Source: JAUIBE01 sp035267185 (GTDB lineage: Bacteria > Pseudomonadota > Gammaproteobacteria > Xanthomonadales > SZUA-36). From it: a stretch of 64,000 nt of DNA. This document shows, piece by piece, positions 43,331 through 52,310 of this stretch. Below the pieces are notes generated by a model. The model saw nothing but the letters and a program-made list of their open reading frames with translations, did no database searches and was not told the origin of the DNA. Location: assembly GCA_035267185.1 (NCBI GenBank), contig DATFLY010000077.1, positions 1 to 64,000 on the forward strand, given 5' to 3'. The position numbers and the translations under genes were made by a program. Positions within the stretch are counted from its first letter, which is position 1. Every line of letters begins with the position of its first letter.

Positions 43331-45367
43331 CTACTCAAAACCGCCTGAGAAAACGGTGTCGCTGTTTAAGAAAGTGGCTCGTACCGTGCGTGCCTGGTCT
43401 ATGGTGACCTGGCAGGTGCCTGTACCGCTGCAGTCACCGCTCCAGCCCTGGAAAGTCTGTCCGCCATGTGGTGACGCGGTCAGCGTGACCATGGTGTTTT
43501 CATCAAAAGCTGCTTCGCACTGACCGGGGCAGGAAATACCTGCGGGATTGCTACTGACAGAACCCATTCCGTTGCCATCAAGAATGACTTCCAGGGTAAA
43601 GTCAGAAGAGGTGAACGTTGCCGTGACGCTGCGATTCAGACTCATGTTGACCATGCATTGGCCTGTGCCCGAGCAGGCGCCGCTCCATCCGTCAAACTGA
43701 AAACCAGGTTCCGGCTCGGCTACAAGCCTGACCTGTGAGAATGCTGAGTAAAAAGCGGTGCAGGTATCCGAGGAACAATCGATGTTGTCGAAGTTTGTGC
43801 TGCTCACAGATCCCTGGCTGCTGTCCTGCAGGTTGACCGTGAGGCGACTCACGGCTGGATCTTCCTCGAACTGGTATTCAACTGCACCGATATCGCAAAG
43901 ATTGGAGCCGGTCTCTGAACCATCCACCGGTTTCGGTTCGCCTCGTGCGTCGCTGGTGATATTGCCACCCAATGGACCGGGGCAATCATCAAGATAGGCT
44001 GCATCAAGTGCAGGACCGGCGGGCAGGAAAGTCAGCAGGTCGAAATTGGCAATGTCATCGCCCCAGGCATCCAGGGGTACCAGGCCCGGATCGGTCGATG
44101 GCATGTCCGAGCCGTGGGCTGTGCAACTGCCGTCACTGTCAATGTTGTACCCCAACGAATTGAATGTTCCACCTGCAGCGACATCACACAGGTTGTCAGT
44201 GTCCCAGGCATTCCATACGATGCTGGCCCTGAGGCTCACATCGCAGTCGGCGCAGATGTTTATGGCGGTATCGAGTGCGTCTCCCGTCCCGTTGTCGACA
44301 ATTGTTGAATACTGAATAGTCCCGGTGGCCGTAAAGCTAAATGTGACAGGCGGTCTGATGTGTTGGGTAAAAGTTGTGTTGGTGATTGCAGCGATTGATC
44401 TGCTAACCCACAAAGCGCTACCGTCCGTTGCCGACGAAGCTATGTTGTCGACAAAAGTTGAATCACTGAGAAAAAAAAGCTCCGATCCCCCACCGGCAAC
44501 TGCCAATGCGCCGTTACCTGCGAATGGCCCTGGAAGGAGTGAGTTGCCAATGAACTGGCTGCCTTCGACAATGACTGTCGATACCTTGTAGGCATACACG
44601 GCTGAACCTGAACGTTCAGACGAGTTGTCTGCAAACTCGCTGTCAGTGATAACTAATGAGTTGAGTGTCTGATTAACAATCACCTCGCCCTGTTGAAAAT
44701 AAGTAGTATGAATGGCGCCGCCGAACCCATTCCCCGTGCTGCCAGCTTCCGGGATGGCAGAGTTGCCCTGGAACAGGCAATCTTCAATCACAAGACTCGG
44801 GTCAGGGCTATCGAGTAGCGGGCCAGCAAAAACCGCGCCGCCGCCTGCCCAATACTGGCTGTCGCGGATAACACTGATATTTTCAATAAAAGCGACATTG
44901 GTGAATTTAAACTGATCACCCTCGCCCAACTGCACGGCCCCGCCCTTAACACCATCTGCTGCATGACCGTCGCGCAGTGTCATATTTTTGAATTCAACAT
45001 CGTGTGAGGTATCGGTCATTTGGACGTTAAACAACTGGATGTTTGACTCCTGCCTGATCACAGTGACATCGCGGCCCGATCCTTCCAGGTTGACACGGTC
45101 GGTGATCACCAGGGGTCCCAGGGCAGGGTCGAGTACGATGTCATCACTCACCACAAAAAATATGGCATCGATCACAACAGACTGGCCGGTGGTGCAGTTG
45201 TCCACCGCACTGTTGGTATTGGCTGCCTCGACGGCTTCACGCAGTGAACAATCACCATCGTTGTTGAGTTCATCATCTGCCGTGTTGATAAAAATCAGCG
45301 ATGCCTGCACGGAGAACGTGGGTGAAAATAGTAATAACAGCGCAATGGCGCAGAAAATCTTCTTCAT
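43331..45367 (-). CDS. Secreted CSLREA beta-helix protein with two C-terminal bacterial-repeat domains
   Basis: A 678-residue protein with a signal peptide (MKKIFCAIALLLLFSPTFSVQA). Directly after it comes DDELNNDGDCSLREAVEAAN, the CSLREA motif, then a parallel beta-helix (about 80-430) with repeated turns such as FIGNSLLPGPFAGNGAL, and two copies of a Gly/Trp-rich bacterial repeat (GFQFDGWSGACSGTGQC and TFQGWSGDCSGTGTC, about 520-670). The end is DTVFSGGFE. The two beta-helix genes share this layout and are next to each other, suggesting duplication. Surface exposure is likely; the substrate is unknown. Confidence 0.82.
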   Translation of the reverse strand: MKKIFCAIALLLLFSPTFSVQASLIFINTADDELNNDGDCSLREAVEAANTNSAVDNCTTGQSVVIDAIFFVVSDDIVLDPALGPLVITDRVNLEGSGRDVTVIRQESNIQLFNVQMTDTSHDVEFKNMTLRDGHAADGVKGGAVQLGEGDQFKFTNVAFIENISVIRDSQYWAGGGAVFAGPLLDSPDPSLVIEDCLFQGNSAIPEAGSTGNGFGGAIHTTYFQQGEVIVNQTLNSLVITDSEFADNSSERSGSAVYAYKVSTVIVEGSQFIGNSLLPGPFAGNGALAVAGGGSELFFLSDSTFVDNIASSATDGSALWVSRSIAAITNTTFTQHIRPPVTFSFTATGTIQYSTIVDNGTGDALDTAINICADCDVSLRASIVWNAWDTDNLCDVAAGGTFNSLGYNIDSDGSCTAHGSDMPSTDPGLVPLDAWGDDIANFDLLTFLPAGPALDAAYLDDCPGPLGGNITSDARGEPKPVDGSETGSNLCDIGAVEYQFEEDPAVSRLTVNLQDSSQGSVSSTNFDNIDCSSDTCTAFYSAFSQVRLVAEPEPGFQFDGWSGACSGTGQCMVNMSLNRSVTATFTSSDFTLEVILDGNGMGSVSSNPAGISCPGQCEAAFDENTMVTLTASPHGGQTFQGWSGDCSGTGTCQVTIDQARTVRATFLNSDTVFSGGFE

Positions 45368-45378
45368 GGTTGTTCCCC

Positions 45379-46356
45379 TTATTGGCGCTTGATGAAAAAC
45401 CGATCCCGCGCACCTTCCAGGTAGGTCATGGGATCTGCGCTTTCACGGTCCTGCCTGCCGGTAAAGGGAATTTCCCCGTTGGCCTCATAGCTGTACTCGG
45501 CATACACCTCTCCATTATTAAGAAGCGTTAGCGTGTACTCGCCTTCAGCGACAATGTCGGCGGCAGAGACGAATCCACTGTCATCGGGATTGCGGAGAGC
45601 GAACTCAAAGGCTTCCCACCACGGCTTGGCCATTTGCCGGGTCGCGCCCTCCTTGCCGTATTGCGCAACCAGGGTTCCGTTGCGTTTTAATTCCAGCGTG
45701 ATGTTTTTCTCTACCCAATTGCCCGGTTTTGCATCCGTGTCGCGCAAAAAGAAGTTGAAAGTCGGGTTCTGGCTGAGGTTGCCATTGGGCACATAGAGGT
45801 AAGCCCATTCCTGCCACGGACCTTCCAGGTACATGTTGGGTTGGTCGTAGGCATTCGCAGCGGGCTGTGATGTGACTTCAAACGGCAGTTTCCAAAATGG
45901 TGTTCCGTCGATCTTCCAGGTGACGATGTACTTACCTGCCTTGAGCGGCGCGGGATCTGAATTGTTCCGCACATTGGCATTCCAGTAAGGGAAGCTCTCC
46001 TGGCGTGCTTCCCAGAAGATGTTTCGTGCCTCGCCACCGGACTCGTCTTTGAGCTCGGTGACAATGAATGCGCCGGTATCGGGGTTATAGGCGGCGATGT
46101 TCTGCGGGTCGTTAAAGTCCGGCAGAAATGTCAGGCGGACACGTTCAAAGAATCGTAGCTGGCCCTTTTCCCAAAATACCTGGTCGGACATCGACTTGAG
46201 AATGTCGCTGTACATGACCGAAGGAAAGGGAGCGTTCGGGTCAATTGCAACGTTGTGCGAACTGACGATATTTTCTGAAGCGATCCCGCGTCCGGGAATC
46301 AGGATGCAAAGGGTGAGTATGGCCAGCACCGCAGGCCAGCGTTTTGCAGATGACAT
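45379..46356 (-). CDS. Secreted unknown protein
   Basis: A 325-residue protein with a signal peptide (MSSAKRWPAVLAILTLCILI..IASE). The start at 46356 is favoured by a GGAG about eight bases upstream; an earlier in-frame ATG lacks a site. The mature part has mixed beta structure with Trp/Tyr-rich stretches (YLEGPWQEWAYLYVPNG, KPWWEAFEFALRNP) but no motif I recognise. It lies 11 bases downstream of the second CSLREA gene, on the same strand, so it is probably in the same unit. Confidence 0.72.
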   Translation of the reverse strand: MSSAKRWPAVLAILTLCILIPGRGIASENIVSSHNVAIDPNAPFPSVMYSDILKSMSDQVFWEKGQLRFFERVRLTFLPDFNDPQNIAAYNPDTGAFIVTELKDESGGEARNIFWEARQESFPYWNANVRNNSDPAPLKAGKYIVTWKIDGTPFWKLPFEVTSQPAANAYDQPNMYLEGPWQEWAYLYVPNGNLSQNPTFNFFLRDTDAKPGNWVEKNITLELKRNGTLVAQYGKEGATRQMAKPWWEAFEFALRNPDDSGFVSAADIVAEGEYTLTLLNNGEVYAEYSYEANGEIPFTGRQDRESADPMTYLEGARDRFFIKRQ

Positions 46357-46462
46357 GAATTTTCTCCGATTGTGGTTCTCATAGTGCTTAACGCACAAAT
46401 CGGAAATTTGGTGCCATCTGATTTTTAAGCCGTTAATTGCGGGTGGCTTGTGCCCCGTTTGT

Positions 46463-47683
46463 TCAGGCCGCGTGGACTTTCACCGTCTCCCCGATGGTAT
46501 CCATGATTTGCCGCAGCGAATCGTAGTCAGGATGGCGCACCCGCATCCATGCGTTGGCCATGTAGCCGCCCTCAACCGGTTGGGTGGATGACCCCACCTG
46601 CGGCAGATGTGATGCCACGATGCAATCACCATAGCGGGACTGTATTGCCCTGACGCCGGAGTAGCCGGTAATTCGACCATCCTGGGTTGGCCTCAGTGCA
46701 ATCATGCCGGCCGCATACTTTCGTGATGGTTTGTCGCCCGGCTGGCCGTGAACCAGCGCATTTCCCCATTCGTGGTATAGGTCGAACTCGTTGGCTGCAT
46801 TGTAGACATCCCATTGGCCCACTCCGGGTGGCCGACACCCGATTTCAGAGAATTTCAGACCCTTCGGCCCGGCAAACCACTCCATGTGCGTGGCTGATGT
46901 TCCGATATCCAGGATCTTGATGACATCGCGAGCCATTCTACGAACCTCGTCGTAACCAGAGGCATTGATGCGGTTGGTGGTCACCATCTGGGGAGAAATC
47001 CAGCGTTCGCGCATGGCGGTCAATACATTGGGGTAGTAGTGCGTGATGAACTCGTGCGCGACCTCGCCATTGATGGCCAGGGTATCGAGGTAGCCTTCAT
47101 GACCTTCGATGAATTCCTCGATCGCCATCTCGGCACCATCAGCCAGACGGGATTCGACCATGACCTGCTCCAGTTCGCGACCGTTGCGAACCTTCCAGGT
47201 GCCTGAGGCACCAGCGCCGGCAGGTGGCTTGATGATCAGGGGAAAACCAACTTCTTCAGCGAACGCACGTGCAGCTTTAGGGTCATCAGCACGGGTAGAC
47301 AAAGCACAGGGGATCCCGGCCTTGCGCAGAATCTCCTTCATCGCTGGTTTGTCGCGACACAGATAGGCAGTGTGGACCGAGGTTCCCGGGATGCCGCAGG
47401 CTTCACGAACCCGGGCAGCTGCCATGATGTGCGCCTCGACCGTGGCTTCCATGCGGTCAATCCAGACCTTACCCTGAAGCTTGCGAACTGCTGCCAGCAA
47501 AGAAGGTTCATGGACGACCGACTGCACCTGTTCATAGTGCGAAAGGTATCCGGCAACTTCCTCGCTCAGGTATTCCGGCGGTCTTTCACCGATGCCAATG
47601 ACATTGGCGCCGGCCTTTGCCAGTCCGCGTACGAACTCACGCTGGTTGTAGGGAAATGATGGCTCAATAAAGATAATGTTCAT
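46463..47683 (-). CDS. ATP-grasp ligase, paralogue 1
   Basis: A 406-residue ATP-grasp protein (carbamoyl-phosphate-synthase-large-chain-like fold). Signatures: VGFPLIIKPPAGAGASGTWK with the ATP-binding lysine and glycine loop, MAIEEFIEGHEGYLDT, and SEIGCRPPGVGQWDVYNA near the metal-binding end. It forms an acyl-phosphate and joins a carboxylate to an amine or thiol; substrates are unknown. It is a paralogue of the protein at 49275 (matching MNIIFIEPSFP/MNVLILSPGYP starts and same length), and the pair flank glgA. It sits 33 bases downstream of glgA, so probably in the same unit. Confidence 0.9.
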   Translation of the reverse strand: MNIIFIEPSFPYNQREFVRGLAKAGANVIGIGERPPEYLSEEVAGYLSHYEQVQSVVHEPSLLAAVRKLQGKVWIDRMEATVEAHIMAAARVREACGIPGTSVHTAYLCRDKPAMKEILRKAGIPCALSTRADDPKAARAFAEEVGFPLIIKPPAGAGASGTWKVRNGRELEQVMVESRLADGAEMAIEEFIEGHEGYLDTLAINGEVAHEFITHYYPNVLTAMRERWISPQMVTTNRINASGYDEVRRMARDVIKILDIGTSATHMEWFAGPKGLKFSEIGCRPPGVGQWDVYNAANEFDLYHEWGNALVHGQPGDKPSRKYAAGMIALRPTQDGRITGYSGVRAIQSRYGDCIVASHLPQVGSSTQPVEGGYMANAWMRVRHPDYDSLRQIMDTIGETVKVHAA

Positions 47684-47716
47684 GTTCTTTGCTCGATTCT
47701 GGTTGTTCGCTGCCCG

Positions 47717-49186
47717 TTATCGCCGGGCAATCAATTTGCGAAAAGTGTCAACATAAATTTCACCCTGGCGATCCCAGGAATAATCCATGGCCATGCCATT
47801 GCGCCTGAGTTTGTTCCAGGATTTTTTCTGAGTATAAAGATCCAGCGCAGTGTTCAGGCCCCAGCCGAATGCCTGTGCATTGAAGTCGTCAAAAACCAGG
47901 CCCGTGCCTTCGCCAGTTGCTGGATTGAAGAGCTGTACCGAATCGGCCAGCCCACCGGTATTCCTGACCACGGGCACCGTTCCGTATTTAAGGCTGTACA
48001 TCTGGTTCAGTCCGCAGGGTTCAAAGCGCGATGGCATCAGGAATATGTCACTTCCGGCTTCGATCTGGTGCGCCAGCTTGTTGTTGAAACCACGATAGAA
48101 ACAAACTCGATCACGCAGGTTGTTTTGCAGCCAGGTGAAAAAATGCTCATAGCGGGGCTCGCCGCTACCCAGCACCGCCAGCGCGAACCTGCGCTCTTGC
48201 AAAAGGTTCGGAACCACCTTCTGGACCAGTTCGATGCCTTTCTGATACGTGAGGCGGGTCACCATTCCCACCAACGGCATATCATCAGAGCTGTCCAGTT
48301 CCAGCTCTTTCATCAGCGCCAGCTTGTTCTTCTTTTTCCCTGCCATCTTGGCCGAGGTGTAGTTGTATGGAATGAGCTTGTCTGTCTCCGGGTTCCACTC
48401 CCCGTAGTCAACGCCATTGAGAATGCCGACCAGGGATTCCGGGCGTTGTTTGAGAAGATCCTGAAGACCCATTCCGTATTCCGGACGCAGAATTTCCTGT
48501 GCGTAAGTCGGGCTTACCGTGGTAATCAGGTCAGCGTACAGAACGCCGGTTTTGAGAAAGCTGATGCGGCCCAACCCCAGGTCTTCCTGGTGAAAAGCGT
48601 CTGCAGAATCAGCCATCCCGGTGTCGGGCAGAATGTCTGAATTGAAAATGCCCTGGTAACCGATGTTGTGAATGGTGAGTACAGACCTGGTGTTTTCAAA
48701 AAGTTTGTCCCAGGCGTAGTAGGTTTTGAGGTACAACGGCGCCAGCGCGGTATGCCAGTCATGACAATGAAAGATGTCAGGTGCAAAGCCCATCTGCTGG
48801 CACATCTCGATGCTGGCACGCGTTAGCATGATGAAGCGCAGGTGTTCATCTGCACCCGATGTATAAATGCCTTCGCGATTGAATAATGCCGGACAGCGAA
48901 GCAGGTAAATTTTCAGGGCCTTGTCTTTCAACTGTGCGGTATCAACCGACCAACGAATCTGGTGCGGCCCGCACTGCATGACAAGGTCCTGCATAAATTC
49001 AACAGGCTGGATGTCCAGCTCCGAGGTGTCGATGGATGAATAAAAAGGCAGGAGAACCCGAATATCGTGCCCCTGGCCATCGAGGTTTTCTGACAGGGCA
49101 GATGCGACATCGGCAAGCCCGCCCGTCTTGGCAAGCGGTGCGAACTCAGAAGCGGTTAGAAAAATTTTCAGGGGTTTGGCAGCCAT
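47717..49186 (-). CDS. glgA: Glycogen synthase (ADP-glucose)
   Basis: A 489-residue GT5 enzyme that transfers glucose from ADP-glucose to growing alpha-1,4 chains. The N-terminal KTGGLADVASAL motif (Lys at about 20) binds the sugar nucleotide; HCHDWHTALAPLYL and MPSRFEPCGLNQMYSLKYGT near residue 385 are standard GT5 features. Length is typical. The ATP-grasp gene downstream is 33 bases away and a second ATP-grasp gene is divergent upstream, so glgA shares its promoter region with paralogue 2. Confidence 0.98.
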   Translation of the reverse strand: MAAKPLKIFLTASEFAPLAKTGGLADVASALSENLDGQGHDIRVLLPFYSSIDTSELDIQPVEFMQDLVMQCGPHQIRWSVDTAQLKDKALKIYLLRCPALFNREGIYTSGADEHLRFIMLTRASIEMCQQMGFAPDIFHCHDWHTALAPLYLKTYYAWDKLFENTRSVLTIHNIGYQGIFNSDILPDTGMADSADAFHQEDLGLGRISFLKTGVLYADLITTVSPTYAQEILRPEYGMGLQDLLKQRPESLVGILNGVDYGEWNPETDKLIPYNYTSAKMAGKKKNKLALMKELELDSSDDMPLVGMVTRLTYQKGIELVQKVVPNLLQERRFALAVLGSGEPRYEHFFTWLQNNLRDRVCFYRGFNNKLAHQIEAGSDIFLMPSRFEPCGLNQMYSLKYGTVPVVRNTGGLADSVQLFNPATGEGTGLVFDDFNAQAFGWGLNTALDLYTQKKSWNKLRRNGMAMDYSWDRQGEIYVDTFRKLIARR

Positions 49187-49274
49187 ATCATCACTTCTTT
49201 GGCCCTAAAATCATTCGGGCAGATGCAGGTGGGTTATTCTACCGATATCAAAGGCAAACAATGTGACTTACAGC

Positions 49275-50492
49275 ATGAATGTTCTGATTTTATCTCCTGG
49301 CTACCCGGCTGATATGCCTGAGTTCACGCGTGGTTTGGCCCAAACGGGCGCAAAAGTCTTTGGTGTGGGCGATTCCCATCCCCAGAGCATGCCCGACCTG
49401 GTTCGCCGCAGCCTGGATGAATACATTCATGTCCGTTCCTTGTGGGACGAAGCTGCAGTGATCGCAACCCTGAGGGAGCGGCTCAGGGGGCACAGCCTTG
49501 ACCGGATCGAGTGCCTGTGGGAGCCGGGCATCATCCTGGCAGCGCGATTAAGGGAGGCCTTCGGTGTTTCGGGTCTTTCCGTTGACCAGGCGACTCCTTT
49601 TCGTGACAAGGAGCAGATGAAACAGGTGTTGGACCGGGCAGGTATCAGGACACCAAGGCATATTGCGGCTTCAAGTGTGTCGACAGTCTGGGAAGCCGCC
49701 GAGAACATCGGTTTCCCGGTGATCATCAAACCCATATCGGGTGCAGGCTCAGCCGATACGTACCGTGTTCGGGACCGAAATGAGCTGCGCGACGTATTGC
49801 CGAGACTTCGGCACGTACCAGCTGTCAGCGTCGAGGAATTTGTCGAGGGCGAAGAATTCACTTTCGATACCATCACCGTCAATGGCGAGATCGCCTATTA
49901 CAACATTGCCTGGTATCGTCCGCGCCCCCTGGTGGCGCGCAGCAACGAATGGATATCTCCGCAGGTGATTGCGCTAAGGAACATCGATCAACCGGACCTG
50001 CAGGGTGGTGTCAAAATGGGATTTGATGTCATCAGGGCGCTGGGTTTTGATACCGGTTTTACTCACATGGAGTGGTATCGCAAAGCTGACGGAGAAGTCG
50101 TTTTTGGTGAAATCGGGGCCCGCCCACCCGGTGCACACCAGGTTGACCAGATGAAATATGTCTGTGATTTCGATGTATTTCGTGAATGGGCCAACGCAGT
50201 GACCAATGGTGTCATCAGCAGCGGTATCAGGCCGAAGTACAACGTTGCCAACATCTACAAACGCGCCCGCGGAGTAGGGCGCATTACAGCCATTGAAGGT
50301 GCCGAAAAGCTGCAACGCGAATTTGGCAAGCACGTGGTCTGGAATACCCTTTCACCCGTTGGTGCTCGGCGCCGTGACTGGCGCAAGACGCTGGTTTCCG
50401 ACGGCTTCATCATGCTACGCCACCCTGATCTGCAGACCACCATGGATATGGCAGACAAGGTGGGGTCGGAGTTACAGCTTTACGCTGAGTAA
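49275..50492 (+). CDS. ATP-grasp ligase, paralogue 2
   Basis: A 405-residue ATP-grasp protein with the same layout as the one at 46463: MNVLILSPGYPADMPEF, VGDSHP, VIIKPISGAGSADTYRVRD (ATP loop), SVEEFVEGEEFTFDT and GEIGARPPGAHQVDQMKY. I placed the start at ATG 49275 because it matches the paralogue's first residues; a GTG at 49263 is possible. It is divergent from glgA across about 90 bases. Its last codon directly borders the cassette region: a truncated VOC gene overlaps its 3' end by 13 bases, so this stop marks the boundary between conserved chromosome and inserted DNA. Confidence 0.9.
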   Translation: MNVLILSPGYPADMPEFTRGLAQTGAKVFGVGDSHPQSMPDLVRRSLDEYIHVRSLWDEAAVIATLRERLRGHSLDRIECLWEPGIILAARLREAFGVSGLSVDQATPFRDKEQMKQVLDRAGIRTPRHIAASSVSTVWEAAENIGFPVIIKPISGAGSADTYRVRDRNELRDVLPRLRHVPAVSVEEFVEGEEFTFDTITVNGEIAYYNIAWYRPRPLVARSNEWISPQVIALRNIDQPDLQGGVKMGFDVIRALGFDTGFTHMEWYRKADGEVVFGEIGARPPGAHQVDQMKYVCDFDVFREWANAVTNGVISSGIRPKYNVANIYKRARGVGRITAIEGAEKLQREFGKHVVWNTLSPVGARRRDWRKTLVSDGFIMLRHPDLQTTMDMADKVGSELQLYAE

Positions 50493-50611
50493 TTTACAGC
50501 CTGGCCCAGACCCGGTTGGGGCTCACCAAAACTCACACCATCTGCTTTTTCGAACGTTCCACAAACAGCGTCGACATCCGGGGTGACGATCTCCAGGTAT
50601 TGAACTTCCAT
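50480..50611 (-). pseudogene. Truncated VOC-family gene (5' fragment)
   Basis: A 43-codon frame with a strong GGAGG site before its ATG starts MEVQYLEIVTPDVDAVCGTF and continues GVSFGEPQPGLGQAV, which matches the first half of a glyoxalase/dioxygenase (VOC) domain. It then runs into NYSA and a stop inside the 3' end of the ATP-grasp gene. The remaining two thirds of a VOC domain are missing. The break at about 50495 is the edge of the inserted region. Confidence 0.65.
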
Positions 50612-50632
50612 GCAGCCTCCGGTGTTCTTTAC

Positions 50633-51010
50633 TCAGGTGACAGAAAATTCTTCGGTCAATGACAGGATATTCCCGTCAGGATCCCTGAACCAGGCAACTT
50701 TAACAACGCCGGGAATTTCCCAGACGCCTTTCTCGTCCTGATCAAAGTGAGGGTAGCGTTCAAAAACCACGCCCCGATTTGCAAGTGAACTCATCGTTTC
50801 GTGAATGCTGTCGACGTTCCAGCCCAGCACGGTGTGGTTGGCTGGAGTGAGCGCCTCGACCTTTTGAATTCTCAGCGGCGTCCCGTCAACATCGAAGACC
50901 AGGGCAAAATGCTCATCCGCAACGAATTTCAGCTGAAGCGCCTTCTCATAAAACGCGCGGGATCGCTCAGCATCAGCGGTTGCAACCAATAAAATGGGCT
51001 TATTAAGCAT
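50633..51010 (-). CDS. VOC-family protein (glyoxalase/bleomycin-resistance fold)
   Basis: A 125-residue single-domain VOC protein. The beta-alpha-beta-beta-beta pattern is visible: LVATADAERSRAFYEKALQL, then FALVFDVDGTPLRIQKVE and VKVAWFRDPDGNILSLTEEF near the end, with the metal or ligand-bearing Glu there. Close relatives are metal-dependent isomerases, dioxygenases or antibiotic-binding proteins. It lies 22 bases upstream (on its strand) of the truncated VOC fragment, so two VOC genes were once in tandem. This is the first complete gene of the cassette region from the left. Confidence 0.85.
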   Translation of the reverse strand: MLNKPILLVATADAERSRAFYEKALQLKFVADEHFALVFDVDGTPLRIQKVEALTPANHTVLGWNVDSIHETMSSLANRGVVFERYPHFDQDEKGVWEIPGVVKVAWFRDPDGNILSLTEEFSVT

Positions 51011-51073
51011 ATTTGGTCCTGCTTTCCTGGCTGTTTTTGTCTGCTTGTCAACTGCGAGGCGCCGAGGGCAGCG

Positions 51074-51484
51074 TTACTGAATGAAATAACCGGCGGCTCT
51101 CCAGTTGCCATCGTCCGTCTTCATCACGGTCACAGTCTCTGTGGCGCCTGCTTTTTCTGCGAAAGACGTACTGAACTTGATGACAACATACTCGCCATCC
51201 GGTACGCCAGGGAGGGTAGATGTAAATTCTGTCGACTCCAGTGAGCGACTTTCGACACCGCCCAGGGGGGTATGAACGTTCTCAAGTGCCAGCACCCAGT
51301 CTTCCTTTGGCACATTGCCCTGGAAAAGGGAGGCAGCTTCATCCCAGCTTTCGGCATATTGATGGGCATCGACCAGCACCAGCCATTGCTCTGCCGCCTC
51401 CGAACCCTCTTCTTCTGTATCTGCACTAGCTGAAAAGCTTGCAAACAGCATCAGGAAAACGACCATCAATGAAATTTTGCGCAT
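51074..51484 (-). CDS. Secreted DUF4019 protein
   Basis: A 136-residue protein with a signal peptide (MRKISLMVVFLMLFASFSASA). The mature domain matches DUF4019: AAEQWLVLVDAHQYAESWDE, GVESRSLES and a final VMKTDDGNWRAAGYFI. Function unknown; the fold is probably NTF2-like. The stop codon is followed by a possible degraded attC (GTAACGCTGCCC..GCAGTTGAC, 51030-51075), of low certainty. Confidence 0.78.
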   Translation of the reverse strand: MRKISLMVVFLMLFASFSASADTEEEGSEAAEQWLVLVDAHQYAESWDEAASLFQGNVPKEDWVLALENVHTPLGGVESRSLESTEFTSTLPGVPDGEYVVIKFSTSFAEKAGATETVTVMKTDDGNWRAAGYFIQ

Positions 51485-51534
51485 TTTTAAGAACCCTCTT
51501 TGACTACCCGGTGATGAATATTACAGCTTACCAG

Positions 51535-51656
51535 TCAGGTTTTGTGCCACCTGAGTGGCTTGCAGGACTCTCTTGTGACAACACCTTTGGCCTCAAGATC
51601 CAATTTACAGGGACATTGATGTTTTCAACTTCAATCTGATCGGTATTCTTTTTCAT
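51535..51656 (-). pseudogene. Internally deleted DUF6958-like gene remnant
   Basis: From ATG 51656 the frame reads MKKNTDQIEVENINVP, which resembles the start of DUF6958-type proteins. Shifting one frame downstream gives LEAKGVVTRESCKPLRWHKT and a stop at 51535, which resembles the C-terminal end of the same family. The 60 or so residues between are missing. As it stands the first frame codes 42 residues and stops at 51528. I read this as a gene with an internal deletion, recognised from memory of the family only. Confidence 0.45.
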
Positions 51657-51685
51657 GTCATGACCCGGTTTGTTTTGGTTACCAT

Positions 51686-52207
51686 TCACCGATGCGGAGG
51701 CAGGTTAAGATTTTGATTTTGCCTGATTTCTTCACATTTTCTGAACAGTTCCCGGCAAAGCTGGCGCTCGATGTGCGGGATCAGGGTGCACTTTGAGTCA
51801 AGTAGCATGCGGTCTGTGAGTTCTCGCGGTGTGACATCAGACGACTGCGGCCAGTATCGGTTTGCATCTTCCATCGTGGATGCCCCGAATACGATGGTAT
51901 CAAGCTCAGCCCAGATGCAGGCAGACATGCACATGGGGCATGGTTCACAGGTGCTGTAGAGGACGCAGCCACTCAAGGAAATCCTTTGTAAATTCCGGGT
52001 CGCGATGCTGATGGCGTTAATCTCGCCGTGCTTTGTAGGGTCTGATTCCTGCAGAACCGTGTCGTAAGCCTGTGAAACCAGCTTCCCGCTGCTAGTCTCA
52101 TAGACAGATGCGCCGAATGGCGAAGGATGATGCGAGAATGACGAAGCGGTGAAATCCACCAGCAACCTCATTCGCTCGCTATGCAATTTGTCTGGTTCTC
52201 TTGGCAT
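51686..52207 (-). CDS. Nucleoside/cytidine deaminase-family protein
   Basis: A 173-residue zinc deaminase of the CMP/dCMP deaminase superfamily. Zinc and catalytic residues are visible: KHGEINAISIA (His and Glu of HxE) and CEPCPMCMSACIW (two Cys of PCxxC). The MPREP start at 52207 was chosen as it gives the usual length; the frame is open further upstream. The sequence is closest in pattern to guanine deaminase/tRNA-adenosine deaminase-like proteins. The substrate could be a free base or nucleoside. It is a minus-strand gene in the cassette region; no clear attC is seen next to it. Confidence 0.85.
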   Translation of the reverse strand: MPREPDKLHSERMRLLVDFTASSFSHHPSPFGASVYETSSGKLVSQAYDTVLQESDPTKHGEINAISIATRNLQRISLSGCVLYSTCEPCPMCMSACIWAELDTIVFGASTMEDANRYWPQSSDVTPRELTDRMLLDSKCTLIPHIERQLCRELFRKCEEIRQNQNLNLPPHR

Positions 52208-52310
52208 TGGATTTTCGATAAACAGATACAGACGCAATCACAGGGGCCAGGCTGGCAACCACATCTACAATCGCGTTATTTCACAACTTCTCTCCATACT
52301 TGCCTGGGAC

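Noticed and set aside
51030..51075. Possible attC between the VOC and DUF4019 genes
   Set aside because: Cores (CAGTAAC, GTTGACA) are plausible but the arms pair poorly; kept only as a remark.
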